NCBI GenBank assembly: GCA_019247305.1
Contig: JAFAPC010000176.1
Location: 1 to 64,000, forward strand
DNA from: Pseudonocardiales bacterium
GTDB taxonomy: Bacteria > Actinomycetota > Actinomycetes > Mycobacteriales > Pseudonocardiaceae
Direction: 5' to 3'
Length of the DNA stretch: 64,000 nucleotides
Every line of letters starts with the position of its first letter. The first letter of the stretch is position 1. Shown here piece by piece: positions 40,075 to 48,603 of the stretch. A model generated the notes under the pieces. That model did no database searches and was not told the origin of the DNA. It saw only the letters and a program-made list of their open reading frames with translations. The translations under genes and the position numbers were made by a program.

Positions 40075-41211
40075 ATGCCGATGTCGACCACCAACAATGG
40101 CTTCGTTACCGTGCTCGTCGACTTCGGGCGCGCACTCCGGTCGAAGGGATTAGCCATCGGCTCAGGTGACATCCTGACCTACTGCGCGGCAATGGCCCCG
40201 CTGGATCCGACAGACCTCGTCGATCTGTATTGGGCCGGGCGAACCACCATGATCGTGCGTCACGAAGACGTCATCGTCTATGACGAGGTGTTCAGGTCAT
40301 TTTTCCTCGCGTCGGACAGCCCCGTCCAGAAGCTACTAAAGATCAAGGCCCAGTCCGCTGCTGAAGCTGAGTCCGCTTTCGAGATTCCGGCCACCGAGCC
40401 GTCGGGCAAGGAACAGCAGGAGGAAGCCCTCCTGGGGCTGATGGCGTCGAACGTCGAGATTCTCAAGCACCGGTCTTTCGGCGAGTGCACCGATGAAGAG
40501 CTCGCTGCGATACGACGCATCATGGCGCGCATCAAGTTCACTCCGCCCAAACGTCGCACCCGTCGCACCAAGACAGCAGGCGACGGACGAAAACCCGACA
40601 TGCGTCGGACGATCCGCGAATCGATGCGCACAAACGGCGAGATGGTCGATCTGTACTGGCGGCGGCGCCGTGTGCGGCTGCGTCCGCTCATTCTTATCCT
40701 CGACGTGTCCGGGTCAATGTCGGACTACTCTCGAGCGTTGCTGCAATTCGCCTACTCCGCGAAGCGAGCCACCCAGAAGGTGGAGGTATTTTGCTTCGGC
40801 ACCCGGCTGACCCAGGTGACCAAGCCGCTGCAGACCCGCAAGCCGGATGAGGCGCTCGCGCGCGCCGCACAGCTCGTGGTCGACTGGGAAGGCGGCACAC
40901 GGATCGGCGACTCGATCGACAAGTTCGTGCGCAAGTGGGCCCGCCGAGGCATGTGCCGTGGTGGCGTCGTCGTCATCTGCTCCGATGGGCTCGACCGGGG
41001 TGATCCCGAACTGCTCGCCGACTCCATGGAGCGGCTCTCCCGACTGTGTCACAATATTGTGTGGATGAACCCGCACAAGGGCAACGACATGGACTACCGG
41101 CCACAAACCGTCGGGATGATGGCTGCGGAGCCATACATCGACGTGCTTCTGTCCGGCCACGACCTCAGCAGCCTTGAAGAATTCGCCACGCTGCTTCCCA
41201 AGCTCGGCTAG
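40075..41211 (+). CDS. coxE: VWA-domain protein CoxE
   Basis: A 378-residue protein that pairs with the MoxR ATPase. The N-terminal helical part contains DFGRALRSKGLAIGSGDILTY. The C-terminal von Willebrand A domain has the MIDAS motif LDVSGSMSDYSR (about residue 206) and VVICSDGLDRGDPELL. CoxE is required for copper or sulfur insertion into CO dehydrogenase. The ATG at 40075 could be replaced by the ATG at 40081, six bases later. No major domain is missing. Confidence 0.88.
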   Translation: MPMSTTNNGFVTVLVDFGRALRSKGLAIGSGDILTYCAAMAPLDPTDLVDLYWAGRTTMIVRHEDVIVYDEVFRSFFLASDSPVQKLLKIKAQSAAEAESAFEIPATEPSGKEQQEEALLGLMASNVEILKHRSFGECTDEELAAIRRIMARIKFTPPKRRTRRTKTAGDGRKPDMRRTIRESMRTNGEMVDLYWRRRRVRLRPLILILDVSGSMSDYSRALLQFAYSAKRATQKVEVFCFGTRLTQVTKPLQTRKPDEALARAAQLVVDWEGGTRIGDSIDKFVRKWARRGMCRGGVVVICSDGLDRGDPELLADSMERLSRLCHNIVWMNPHKGNDMDYRPQTVGMMAAEPYIDVLLSGHDLSSLEEFATLLPKLG

Positions 41212-41224
41212 GAGATCAAATTTT

Positions 41225-41518
41225 ATGTTGATGAGATGGAGCGTCGGTATCGAAGCGGAGGGCGACCGCATCATGAAGCTCGAGGAGGTCGTCGAGCTGG
41301 CTGACGCAGTCGCACCAATCAGCGGCATTGCCACGGGCATCGGCACCAATCGCTACGGTGCACAAGTTGTCGTATTCGCTGACAATCGTGAGGACGCGAT
41401 CGCCAAGGGTAAGGAGCATTTTGTTAGCGCGGTACAGAAGGCGGGGTTGCCGGTCTACCCGATCGTCCGTGTCGAGGCAATCAGCGAGGACGAAGACGCG
41501 GCAGACGGCGATATCTAA
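41225..41518 (+). CDS. Small conserved-looking protein, coxDE arm
   Basis: A 97-residue protein. A beta-alpha-beta pattern is suggested by RWSVGIEAEGDRIMKLEEVVELADAV, GAQVVVFADNREDAIAKGKEHFVSAVQ and YPIVRVEAISEDEDAADGDI. The ATG at 41225 follows AGGAG 13 bases after the coxE stop. It resembles ferredoxin-like small domains rather than an enzyme. Function unknown, probably linked to coxDE through the operon. Confidence 0.55.
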   Translation: MLMRWSVGIEAEGDRIMKLEEVVELADAVAPISGIATGIGTNRYGAQVVVFADNREDAIAKGKEHFVSAVQKAGLPVYPIVRVEAISEDEDAADGDI

Positions 41519-41569
41519 AGCGACATCTCAGGACACGAGGACATATCAGATGAACACGCAGGCCAGACC

Positions 41570-42010
41570 ATGATTCGCCTCGGATCACTCGCTGGCTACT
41601 CGTTCGAGGGTCCACGGATCCTCGGCGGCTGGACGCCTCCGACAAGGCCAGCAGTTTTCGCTATCATGTACAAGCCGGATCCCGAGACGAAGCCCGACCG
41701 CTACGCAGTTATCTACGTCGGCCACGCCGACAACATGGCAGAATCCGGCCTTCCCTTCAAGCACCCGAGATCCAACTGCTGGATCGCGCGGGCCGGATCC
41801 CGGTGGAAGCTGCATATCTGCACCTATGAGGCTCAGGGGTGGGCGCGATCTCACCGCGAGGAGATCACTCAAGAACTCACGGCCATCTACAACCCGTACT
41901 GCAACGAGGTGAAGTACGACAAGGCATGGCAGGATCACTGGATCGGCTCATATGAGTCCGAGCTGACCGGCCCGCTAGCCCAACGGGGCCCCGACGAGGC
42001 CCCATTGTAA
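41570..42010 (+). CDS. GIY-YIG-like protein, coxDE arm
   Basis: A 146-residue protein. VFAIMY and RYAVIYVGHADNM near residues 28 and 44 resemble the two core motifs of GIY-YIG nucleases. Conserved-looking FKHPRSNCWIARAGS, EEITQELTAIYNPYCN and the C-terminal WIGSYESE follow. The family in general includes DNA nucleases and some standalone small proteins of unknown role. Its place at the end of a CO-dehydrogenase maturation operon is unexpected. It could be a passenger. Confidence 0.45.
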   Translation: MIRLGSLAGYSFEGPRILGGWTPPTRPAVFAIMYKPDPETKPDRYAVIYVGHADNMAESGLPFKHPRSNCWIARAGSRWKLHICTYEAQGWARSHREEITQELTAIYNPYCNEVKYDKAWQDHWIGSYESELTGPLAQRGPDEAPL

Positions 42011-42033
42011 CCAACCAACCCAGTCTCAACGTG

Positions 42034-42073
42034 CTAGTGGGCAGCCGACCTCATGAGGTCGGCTGCCCACTAG
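42034..42073. terminator. 40-bp perfect palindrome between convergent cox arms
   Basis: ctagtgggcagccgacctca is followed directly by its reverse complement, giving a 20-bp perfect stem. It lies between the plus-strand stop at 42010 and the minus-strand stop at 42163. As RNA it would form a very stable hairpin on either strand, so a bidirectional terminator is the simplest reading, although no U tract is present. Confidence 0.65.
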
Positions 42074-42162
42074 TGCTATCAGTCCAGCTGCTACCGACGG
42101 GAGGGACTGAAGACTACGCTGGCCTTCGCCTACCTGACGCGACGAAAGGCCTCGCAGCGAAT

Positions 42163-42525
42163 CTAATGCTGACGGCCCGGGAACCCGACTGTATCCATCA
42201 AACGAGATCGCCGCCGACCAGAGGCCGGTACATTGGTGTGCCCGTTGACCGGAGCTGGAGTCGGCGGAGCCAACTTGGCCGCGATACGCTCCGCACCGCC
42301 GTACAGCAGCGGTAGCGCACCTGCCACTACTCCACCAGTGCGGTTGATGTGCTCGACACCAGGAATGATCACCTCAGCGTGTTTGGCGATTGTCTTCACG
42401 TTCCCCAAGCAGTCGTCGAGATTGTTGGCGATGCGGTTGAGGAGCACACCGATGACGAAGAGGTAGAGCGCGAGAACAGCAATTAACAGCGCGATGACAA
42501 CTACCGTCAGAATGACGAGAATCAT
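42163..42525 (-). CDS. Small membrane protein A of the cox cluster
   Basis: A 120-residue protein with one long N-terminal membrane helix (MILVILTVVVIALLIAVLALYLFVIGVLL) followed by an amphipathic cytoplasmic or extracellular helix (NNLDDCLGNVKTIAKHAEVIIPGVEHINRTGG) and a Pro-rich tail. It is last in the minus-strand cox series. The plan of a membrane anchor plus a coiled helix recurs in the neighbouring genes. Confidence 0.55.
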   Translation of the reverse strand: MILVILTVVVIALLIAVLALYLFVIGVLLNRIANNLDDCLGNVKTIAKHAEVIIPGVEHINRTGGVVAGALPLLYGGAERIAAKLAPPTPAPVNGHTNVPASGRRRSRLMDTVGFPGRQH

Positions 42526-42534
42526 CTCTACCCC

Positions 42535-42858
42535 TTATCCAGTCGGCGTTCCAGAACCAGTTAGTACTCTGGTCAGGAACAGGTGATGCTGCAGACCTTC
42601 CGCCAGCACCGAATCAACCCGGTCAGCCGTAACCGGAATGAGCGAACAATTTGCCGTGTTCTCCGGGATGGCCCGTAGGGTGTCCCGGACTCCTGCCACG
42701 CTTCGGTCGATAGACCTCACCATCGACACGAGAGAGCTCAGCAACAAAATCACGACGATGACAACGCCGAGGCCCATCGCCACAGCAACCCACCAAAAAG
42801 TGATCTCTTCTGGTGCATATCCATCAGGCCCACCAGCGTACCCCAAGAGAAATGCCAT
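42535..42858 (-). CDS. Small membrane protein B of the cox cluster
   Basis: A 107-residue protein with a short Gly/Pro N-terminus, one membrane helix (WWVAVAMGLGVVIVVILLLSSLV) and a helix SMVRSIDRSVAGVRDTLRAIPENTANCSLIP. It ends nine bases before gene A starts. No homologue with known function is recalled. Confidence 0.55.
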   Translation of the reverse strand: MAFLLGYAGGPDGYAPEEITFWWVAVAMGLGVVIVVILLLSSLVSMVRSIDRSVAGVRDTLRAIPENTANCSLIPVTADRVDSVLAEGLQHHLFLTRVLTGSGTPTG

Positions 42859-42860
42859 CG

Positions 42861-43145
42861 CTAACCTCCAAGCCGAGCGCGTCCGCGTTCCAGACCTCCG
42901 AGGATGACCTCAGCGTGGTCGATCGTGTGTCGTAGGTCTGCCAACGGGAGCGTGTTTCGATATGCCTGCTGTAGGCCCGCGTTAATCTGTGGCGCTTGGC
43001 GGGCGATCCGCGCGGCGAGGACCAAAATCGGAGCTACCAGCGCGACCACCACCGAGATCACCACGACCGCGATCGCGAAACCCAGATACCATCCGAACAG
43101 GTGTGCCTCACCGGGCGCGGGTGCCTGTTCCGCAAGCAACACCAT
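42861..43145 (-). CDS. Small membrane protein C of the cox cluster
   Basis: A 94-residue protein with one membrane helix (LGFAIAVVVISVVVALVAPILVLAA) and an extended helix (NAGLQQAYRNTLPLADLRHTIDHAEVILGGLERGR). It is translationally close to gene B, with two bases between stop and start, and shares the anchor-plus-helix plan. Confidence 0.55.
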   Translation of the reverse strand: MVLLAEQAPAPGEAHLFGWYLGFAIAVVVISVVVALVAPILVLAARIARQAPQINAGLQQAYRNTLPLADLRHTIDHAEVILGGLERGRARLGG

Positions 43146-43193
43146 CCCGCAGCCCTCCTTTCGGTAGCAGTAGTTACTAGGGGGTCATAGGAC

Positions 43194-43373
43194 TTAACGG
43201 TCCGGTACAGTCGTCACACACGTTGCTTCCAGGTAAGCCAGGAGAGTCTGAGTCGCCTTCGGGACGGCGTGCGCTTCCTTGAGGTGGTCGACCACCTGGC
43301 TCATCAGAACATCTTTGTTAGACGAGGTGAACTGCGAGCCGCACTCCTGGTGACCGCATGTGAACTCATGCAT
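43194..43373 (-). CDS. DUF1059-like small zinc-binding protein
   Basis: A 59-residue protein too short for most gene finders: MHEFTCGHQECGSQFTSSN then SQVVDHLKEAHAVPKATQ. Cys-X4-Cys and a later His pair (DHLKEAH) fit a small treble-clef-like or DUF1059 zinc site. The ATG at 43373 has AAGGAG eight bases upstream. It lies among the cox membrane genes and may be part of the same unit. Function unknown. Confidence 0.6.
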   Translation of the reverse strand: MHEFTCGHQECGSQFTSSNKDVLMSQVVDHLKEAHAVPKATQTLLAYLEATCVTTVPDR

Positions 43374-43457
43374 CTGTCATACTCCTTCAATCGATTCCAA
43401 CGCGAACCCTGATTGTCGGCGACTCGACGGGGCTGGCTGTTGAACCTATACTAGCCG

Positions 43458-43685
43458 TTAAACCTGTTCAGCCATAGCTCGCACCGGCGCGAGGTTGGAG
43501 TTGACCGAAGGCAGAACCTCAGGAACTGTCCTCGTCTGATAGGCGATCGCATTAACGCCCACGACCACTGCACCAAGCGTCCAGGCAACATGCTTCAGTT
43601 GAAAAATCACCCTCAACAGCGAGAGACCGACAACGGCCACGACCAGCACGATGGCCAGCAGAGTGACCCACGCGGCTGCAGGCAT
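43458..43685 (-). CDS. Small membrane protein D of the cox cluster
   Basis: A 75-residue protein with an N-terminal membrane helix (AAAWVTLLAIVLVVAVVGLSLLRVIFQL) and a second less hydrophobic segment (WTLGAVVVGVNAIAY), ending in VPEVLPSVNSNLAPVRAMAEQV. No known family. Same strand and size class as its neighbours. Confidence 0.5.
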   Translation of the reverse strand: MPAAAWVTLLAIVLVVAVVGLSLLRVIFQLKHVAWTLGAVVVGVNAIAYQTRTVPEVLPSVNSNLAPVRAMAEQV

Positions 43686-43729
43686 AGCGTCCTCCTCTTT
43701 ACTCGATGATTCCTCAGGTCACTCGCCTG

Positions 43730-43996
43730 CTAGACACCCAGTGCGCCCAGCAGATGACCGACGCGCTTCACGTAGCGGGTCGCGCCGATGGCGATTTCAT
43801 TAACCGCGCCGTCCGTCGTAGCCAACAGTTCAGGGACGTTGTCCAGCTCCCCGGTCAAAATCACGCCGTTGTACAGGATGTCATCGACTGTCTTGCGGAT
43901 GCGATCCACCGGCGTGACGATGCGCTTCATCAGCACCACAACGATGGGGAACACCACGAAGAGCAAGATGATGTCACCAATCCACCATAAGATCAT
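43730..43996 (-). CDS. Small membrane protein E of the cox cluster
   Basis: An 88-residue protein that opens with a membrane helix (ILWWIGDIILLFVVFPIVVVLM) followed by a long amphipathic segment (RKTVDDILYNGVILTGELDNVPELLATTDGAVNEIAIG). ATG 43996 has GGGAGG upstream. It starts 33 bp after the coxG stop, so it is probably the first of the five small membrane genes after coxG. Confidence 0.6.
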   Translation of the reverse strand: MILWWIGDIILLFVVFPIVVVLMKRIVTPVDRIRKTVDDILYNGVILTGELDNVPELLATTDGAVNEIAIGATRYVKRVGHLLGALGV

Positions 43997-44029
43997 ATCC
44001 AGCCTCCCTTTCACACACAATGATCGTCA

Positions 44030-44599
44030 TCATGACTTCCCCCGACCGAAGAGCCGACCGAAGAACCGCTTCAGCGCAGTGATGGTCGCCTGCATGGCGA
44101 TGCTGAAACCTTTCACCGGAGCAGCTTCGCGCTGGACGGGTGCCGCACCCCGGGCGGCCCGCCCAATATCATCCGCGATACATTTGGCAAAACTTTTCAT
44201 GAGGACACTGGTGACATCCTGGACCATGCCTCTGCCGAACTGGGCAGCTGCCCCGGAGAGCTGAAGATCCTGGGCCACCTTGACGCGCGTCCCCGTTCCA
44301 GAGGGCACCATCGTCGAGGTCACTGACATGGTGGCCTGGCCCTTGCCCTTCTCCTCCGAGCCGGATGCCTTCATCACAATCCGCTTGGCGGCCTCGTCGC
44401 GCAACACGATCTGGGCCGTACCGGAAAATTTGAGTGACACCGGCCCCATCTTGGTCGTCACTCGCCCCTTGTACACGTCGCCATGGACATCGGTGAGTTC
44501 GGCGCCTGGCAGGCACGGTGCGATCCGTGGCACGTCTTGCATGTGCCGCCACACCTGCTCAAGCGGCGCAGCAACCTCGAACTCGTTCTCGATCAGCAT
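44030..44599 (-). CDS. coxG: CoxG, SRPBCC-family CO dehydrogenase accessory protein
   Basis: A 189-residue protein with an SRPBCC (START-like) domain in residues 1-145: EFEVAAPLEQVWRHMQDVPRIAPCLPGAEL, YKGRVTTKMGPVSLKFSGTAQI, VTSTMVPSGTGTRVKVAQDLQLSGAAAQFGRGMVQDV. CoxG has been shown in mycobacteria to bind menaquinone and carry electrons from CO dehydrogenase toward the membrane, and in Oligotropha to help anchor the enzyme. The C-terminal 40 residues (APVQREAAPVKGFSIAMQATITALKRFFGRLFGRGK) end in an amphipathic helix suited to membrane association. It sits between xdhC and the small membrane genes. Confidence 0.9.
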   Translation of the reverse strand: MLIENEFEVAAPLEQVWRHMQDVPRIAPCLPGAELTDVHGDVYKGRVTTKMGPVSLKFSGTAQIVLRDEAAKRIVMKASGSEEKGKGQATMSVTSTMVPSGTGTRVKVAQDLQLSGAAAQFGRGMVQDVTSVLMKSFAKCIADDIGRAARGAAPVQREAAPVKGFSIAMQATITALKRFFGRLFGRGKS

Positions 44600-44615
44600 C
44601 GACTACTCGCTCTCC

Positions 44616-45602
44616 TTATCCCGACCCGGCGAATGCGGTGGGGTCCCCCTCGAATGCCTTCAGGCATCCCGCGCAGCAGAAATAGTACGTGGTGCCATCA
44701 TAATCCAGTTTCTGGCGCGCGGACCCCACCTCCACTGTCATGCCGCACACTGGGTCGATTACTTCGGTGACCTCGGGCATCGCCACCCGCACACCCGTGG
44801 CGAACTCACCAGCTGCCCTGCGCTTCACCAACTCGGCGAGCACCCCCACCGCAATCTCGCGATGCGAGACTTTCCCTAAGTCAAGACCTGCTGGTACCGT
44901 CACCCGGGCTAACGTTTCCTTGGACAACCCCCGGTCTGCCAAGTAGTCGAGCACCGATTTGGCCCGCGGACGGGAACCCACCAAACCGACGTAAGCCGGA
45001 CCGGCAAGCAGCGCCTGCTCGACAGCCTCCTCGTCGTGATGACCTTGCGTGGCAACCACAACGAGTGAGCGCTCAGTGACGCCAGCTAACTTGAAATCGA
45101 GTTCACTGACGACACACTGAGCACAGAGATGGTCCTCCGCGGCGCCGCCGTCGGGGTCGACGAGCACCGTCCGCCAGCCAATCGCCTGTCCCATCTGCAC
45201 GAGAGCTTCCACCATTGGCGAGCGCCCGACCACAACGAGGTGCGGCTTGGGCTCGACCGGCTCAATGTAGATCTCCAGGGCCCCCTCGCTCTGGCAGGAC
45301 ATCGGTACGTAGCTGATCCCCTCCCGAACCGCCACCGACTCGAGCTCGTCCGGAGTGCCGAGGAACACCAGGCGCGGCACACCCTCGGCGAGGACGTGCC
45401 GCGCCTCGCGGACAACAACCGGCTCAGCGCAAGCGCCACCGATCCATCCGACTACCTGCCCGGAGGCCGTGATGAGCGCCCGACATCCCTCCTTGCCTGA
45501 GGACGGGCCGCGCCGCCACACCACAGTAGCCAGCGCGAACGTCTCGCCCCGCTGCACCAGCTCACGAGCGTGCTCGAGGACGTCCCACCCATCCATGGCC
45601 AT
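44616..45602 (-). CDS. XdhC/CoxI-family protein with a C-terminal YHS domain
   Basis: A 328-residue protein. The XdhC_CoxI N-terminal domain (GETFALATVVWRRGPSSGKEGCRALIT) is followed by a Rossmann XdhC_C domain (HLVVVGRSPMVEALVQMGQ, LVVVATQGHHDEEAVEQAL, YVGLVGSRPRAKSVL, GLDLGKVSHREIAVGVLAELV). These proteins sulfurate and insert the molybdenum cofactor. A YHS metal-binding domain (VIDPVCGMTVEVGS, YYFCCAGCLKAFEGDP) ends the chain. It could bind copper and so connect Mo insertion with the Cu site of CO dehydrogenase, which is an attractive inference because form I CODH needs both. It lies directly after coxL. Confidence 0.85.
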   Translation of the reverse strand: MAMDGWDVLEHARELVQRGETFALATVVWRRGPSSGKEGCRALITASGQVVGWIGGACAEPVVVREARHVLAEGVPRLVFLGTPDELESVAVREGISYVPMSCQSEGALEIYIEPVEPKPHLVVVGRSPMVEALVQMGQAIGWRTVLVDPDGGAAEDHLCAQCVVSELDFKLAGVTERSLVVVATQGHHDEEAVEQALLAGPAYVGLVGSRPRAKSVLDYLADRGLSKETLARVTVPAGLDLGKVSHREIAVGVLAELVKRRAAGEFATGVRVAMPEVTEVIDPVCGMTVEVGSARQKLDYDGTTYYFCCAGCLKAFEGDPTAFAGSG

Positions 45603-45620
45603 CGACCTGTCTATCCAGTC

Positions 45621-48011
45621 CTAGGAGGCATCGGTCTTGACCGGAGGTGCCCCCGATATATCACGCCGGTACGTGATAGCCTCCCACACCCGGCTCGGTA
45701 GCAGCGGCATATCGATGTTGCGGACACCGGTGTCGTCAAGGGCATTCATCACCGCGTTCACGAATGCCGCCGGCCCACCGACACACGCACACTCACCAAT
45801 GCCTTTAGCGCCGATCGGGTGGTGTGGGGAGGGCGTCACGACCTCATGAAGCTCGAAACCTGGAGTTTCCCACGCGGTCGGCAGCAGGTAGTCCATGTAG
45901 TTCGAGCCCACGCAGTTGCCCTCGTCGTCGAAGGTAATGAACTGCATGTTGGACATCGCGTAGGCTTCGGTCATCCCACCCATGATCTGAGCCTCGACGA
46001 TCATTGGGTTGATGCGCACACCGCAGTCATCGACGGCGACCATGCGCAACACGTCCCACACACCGGTCTCCGGATCGACCTCGACCGTCACGATGTAACA
46101 CGCGAACGGCCATGTCATGTTCGGCGGGTCGTAGTACGCGTTGTTCTCTAGCCCCGGCTCCATGCCATCAGGCATGTTGCTGTATGCCGCCATCGCGCAT
46201 TCCTGGATACTCACGCCCCTGTTCGGGGCGCCCCGCACGTAGAAGCGCCCGAGCTCCCACTCCACATCCTCCTCGGAGACCTCCAGGAGATGGGCCGCCA
46301 ACTTCCTCGCCTTGGCCCGGATTTTGCGGGCCACCATGGCCGTTGCCGCGCCCGCGACCGGCGTGCTACGGGAGGCGTAGGTGCCCATGCCGAACGGGGT
46401 GTTGTCGGTGTCGCCGTGCTGCACGAGAATGTCTGCGGCCGGAATGCCGAGCTCGTGGGTGACGATCTGCGCGAACGTGGTCTCGTGGCCTTGGCCTTGA
46501 GTCTTTGATCCGATCTTCAGGATCGCCTTCCCGCTCGGGTGTACCCGCAGCTCTGCGCAGTCGAACATCTTGATGCCGAGAATGTCGTATTCGCGACTGT
46601 TACCCGCACCAAGTGGCTCGGTCATGGTGGAGATACCAATCCCGAGCCGCCGACCCTGGGCGCGAGCTTCCTCTTTCTCCCGCAAAAATTCTTCATAGCC
46701 GATCGCCTGGAGCCCGACATTCAGGCACTTCTCGTACTGTCCGGAGTCCAACAAGAAACCGTAGGGCGTACGGAACGGGAACTGATGGTCCTTTACCAGG
46801 TTTATCCGCCGGAACTCTGCCTGATCCATGCCCAGATCGTCGGCCGCAGCCTGGATGGCGCGTTCCTGGAAGAACATCGCTTCGGTGACCCGGAAGGAGC
46901 ACCGATATGCGACGCCGCCGGGCGCCTTGTTCGTATACGTGCCCTGCGCCGTCATATACGCGTACGGGATGTCGTAGCAAGCGAACGCCGAATGGAGCAG
47001 CCCGATCTTGAACTTGGTGGGCTGAGCGTCCGAGAAGAACGCGCCATTGTCGGTGTCCGCGTGGAAACGCACGGCGAGAATCTTGCCGTCCTTGCGGAGC
47101 GCGAGCTCGCCCTTGTAGTACATATCGCGCGCGTATCCGGTGGAAATGAGGTTACCGGTCTTGTCCTCGATCCACTTGACCGGCCGCGCGAGCAGAATGG
47201 AACAGAGAATCGAGCAGACGTACCCCGGATAGACGGGGACCTTGTTGCCGAACCCACCACCGATGTCGGGCGAGATGATTCGGATCATGTGCTCTGGAAG
47301 TTCGGCGACGATCGCCACCGCCGCCCGAATGATGTGCGGCGCCTGGGTCGTCATGTAGACCGTGAGCTTCGTGGTCGCCGCGTTGTAGTCGGCGATCGAC
47401 CCACAGCACTCGATCGGTGAGGGGTGCGACCGTGGGTAGTGCAGCTCAATCTTTGAGACTAGGTCGGCCTGCGCGAAGGCACGTTCGGTCCCTTCCCGGT
47501 CGCCGACGTCCCAGCGGTAACAGATGTTGTCGGTCTGCCCTTCCTTGTCGTCCCGAATAATGGGGGCGCCTTCCGCGACGGCTTGGCAAGGGTTAACGAT
47601 TACTGGCAGTGGCTCGTACTCGACGACGATCGCCTCACAGCCGTCCTTGGCGATATAGGGATCGTCAGCGACCACGCACGCGATTTCCTGACCCTGGAAC
47701 CGCACCTTGTCGGTGGCGAGCACCGCCTGAGTGTCGTAGGACAGCGTCGGCATCCACGCCAGGTTGTGCTGGGCTGCCATGTCGCCGGTGAGCACCATGT
47801 GCACGCCCGGAATCTGCCAGGCCTTACTCGTGTCGATCGACGTGATCCGCGCGTGGGCCAATGGGCTGCGGAGAATCTCCATGTGCAGCATGCCGGGCAG
47901 CTTGAAGTCATCGGTGTAGTTGCCCTTACCCACAACGAAGCGGTCATCCTCTACCCGCTTGCGGCTTGCACCCAAGCCACCGATCTTGATTTCGTCTAAT
48001 GCCTGCGCCAC
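45621..48011 (-). CDS. coxL: Aerobic carbon monoxide dehydrogenase large subunit, form I (CoxL)
   Basis: A 796-residue molybdopterin subunit. The form I active-site loop AYRCSFR is present at residues 368-374, with Cys371 as the Cu ligand. Other matches are GGGFGNKVPVYPGY, AFFSDAQPTKFKIG and the Mo-site region VGSNYMDYLLPTAWETPGFELHEVVTPSPHHPIGAKGIGECACVG, including the catalytic Glu in KGIGE. It oxidises CO to CO2 and passes electrons via CoxS [2Fe-2S] and CoxM FAD to quinone. Form I is required for high-affinity CO use. It is last in the M-S-L order and leads into xdhC and coxG. Confidence 0.98.
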   Translation of the reverse strand: MAQALDEIKIGGLGASRKRVEDDRFVVGKGNYTDDFKLPGMLHMEILRSPLAHARITSIDTSKAWQIPGVHMVLTGDMAAQHNLAWMPTLSYDTQAVLATDKVRFQGQEIACVVADDPYIAKDGCEAIVVEYEPLPVIVNPCQAVAEGAPIIRDDKEGQTDNICYRWDVGDREGTERAFAQADLVSKIELHYPRSHPSPIECCGSIADYNAATTKLTVYMTTQAPHIIRAAVAIVAELPEHMIRIISPDIGGGFGNKVPVYPGYVCSILCSILLARPVKWIEDKTGNLISTGYARDMYYKGELALRKDGKILAVRFHADTDNGAFFSDAQPTKFKIGLLHSAFACYDIPYAYMTAQGTYTNKAPGGVAYRCSFRVTEAMFFQERAIQAAADDLGMDQAEFRRINLVKDHQFPFRTPYGFLLDSGQYEKCLNVGLQAIGYEEFLREKEEARAQGRRLGIGISTMTEPLGAGNSREYDILGIKMFDCAELRVHPSGKAILKIGSKTQGQGHETTFAQIVTHELGIPAADILVQHGDTDNTPFGMGTYASRSTPVAGAATAMVARKIRAKARKLAAHLLEVSEEDVEWELGRFYVRGAPNRGVSIQECAMAAYSNMPDGMEPGLENNAYYDPPNMTWPFACYIVTVEVDPETGVWDVLRMVAVDDCGVRINPMIVEAQIMGGMTEAYAMSNMQFITFDDEGNCVGSNYMDYLLPTAWETPGFELHEVVTPSPHHPIGAKGIGECACVGGPAAFVNAVMNALDDTGVRNIDMPLLPSRVWEAITYRRDISGAPPVKTDAS

Positions 48012-48050
48012 GTCGCGTCTCCTTTGTCGTCGACTCTGGGCCGCTCGTCG

Positions 48051-48545
48051 TCAGCGGCTGACTGCCCTCGCCTCGGACCGGAGTTTCTCCGCAGCCCACA
48101 GCACGGACTTCACAATATTTTGGTAACCGGTGCAACGACAGAGGTTGCCGGACAGCGCCCAGCGCACGTCCTCTTCCGTCGGGTCGGGGTTCTCGTCGAG
48201 AAGCGCCTTCGATGCCAGCATCATCCCGGGCGTGCAGAAACCGCACTGCAGCCCGTGCTCCTCCCTAAACCCTTCCTGAATGGGGTGGAGCTCACTGGGT
48301 ATGCCGAGGCCTTCGACCGTCATCACCTCATGTCCGTCGGCCATAACTGCGAACATCGTGCACGACTTCATGGGCAAGCCGTCGACGAGCACGGTGCACG
48401 CCCCACAGTTCGTCGTGTCGCAGCCGATGTGCGTACCCGTCAGCCCCAGCACTTCGCGCAGGAAGTGGGCCAAGAGTAAGCGAGGCTCGACATCGACCGA
48501 TCTGGGTTGCCCATTCACCACGACGTTTATCCGCCGCTCTTCCAC
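48051..48545 (-). CDS. coxS: CO dehydrogenase small iron-sulfur subunit (CoxS)
   Basis: A 164-residue protein with both [2Fe-2S] clusters: the plant-type cluster ([20 protein letters not shown], then SC in MKSCTMFA) and the alpha-helical cluster ([14 protein letters not shown] and [11 protein letters not shown]). GTG 48545 follows GGAGGCGGC. It relays electrons from CoxL to the FAD of CoxM. It lies between coxM and coxL, 39 bp before coxL, the usual order. Confidence 0.97.
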   Translation of the reverse strand: MEERRINVVVNGQPRSVDVEPRLLLAHFLREVLGLTGTHIGCDTTNCGACTVLVDGLPMKSCTMFAVMADGHEVMTVEGLGIPSELHPIQEGFREEHGLQCGFCTPGMMLASKALLDENPDPTEEDVRWALSGNLCRCTGYQNIVKSVLWAAEKLRSEARAVSR

Positions 48546-48603
48546 GCCGCCTCCTTGACGTCGCCACTGACTTTGCCCGTACCCACCGAGAGATCCAAAC
48601 GCT

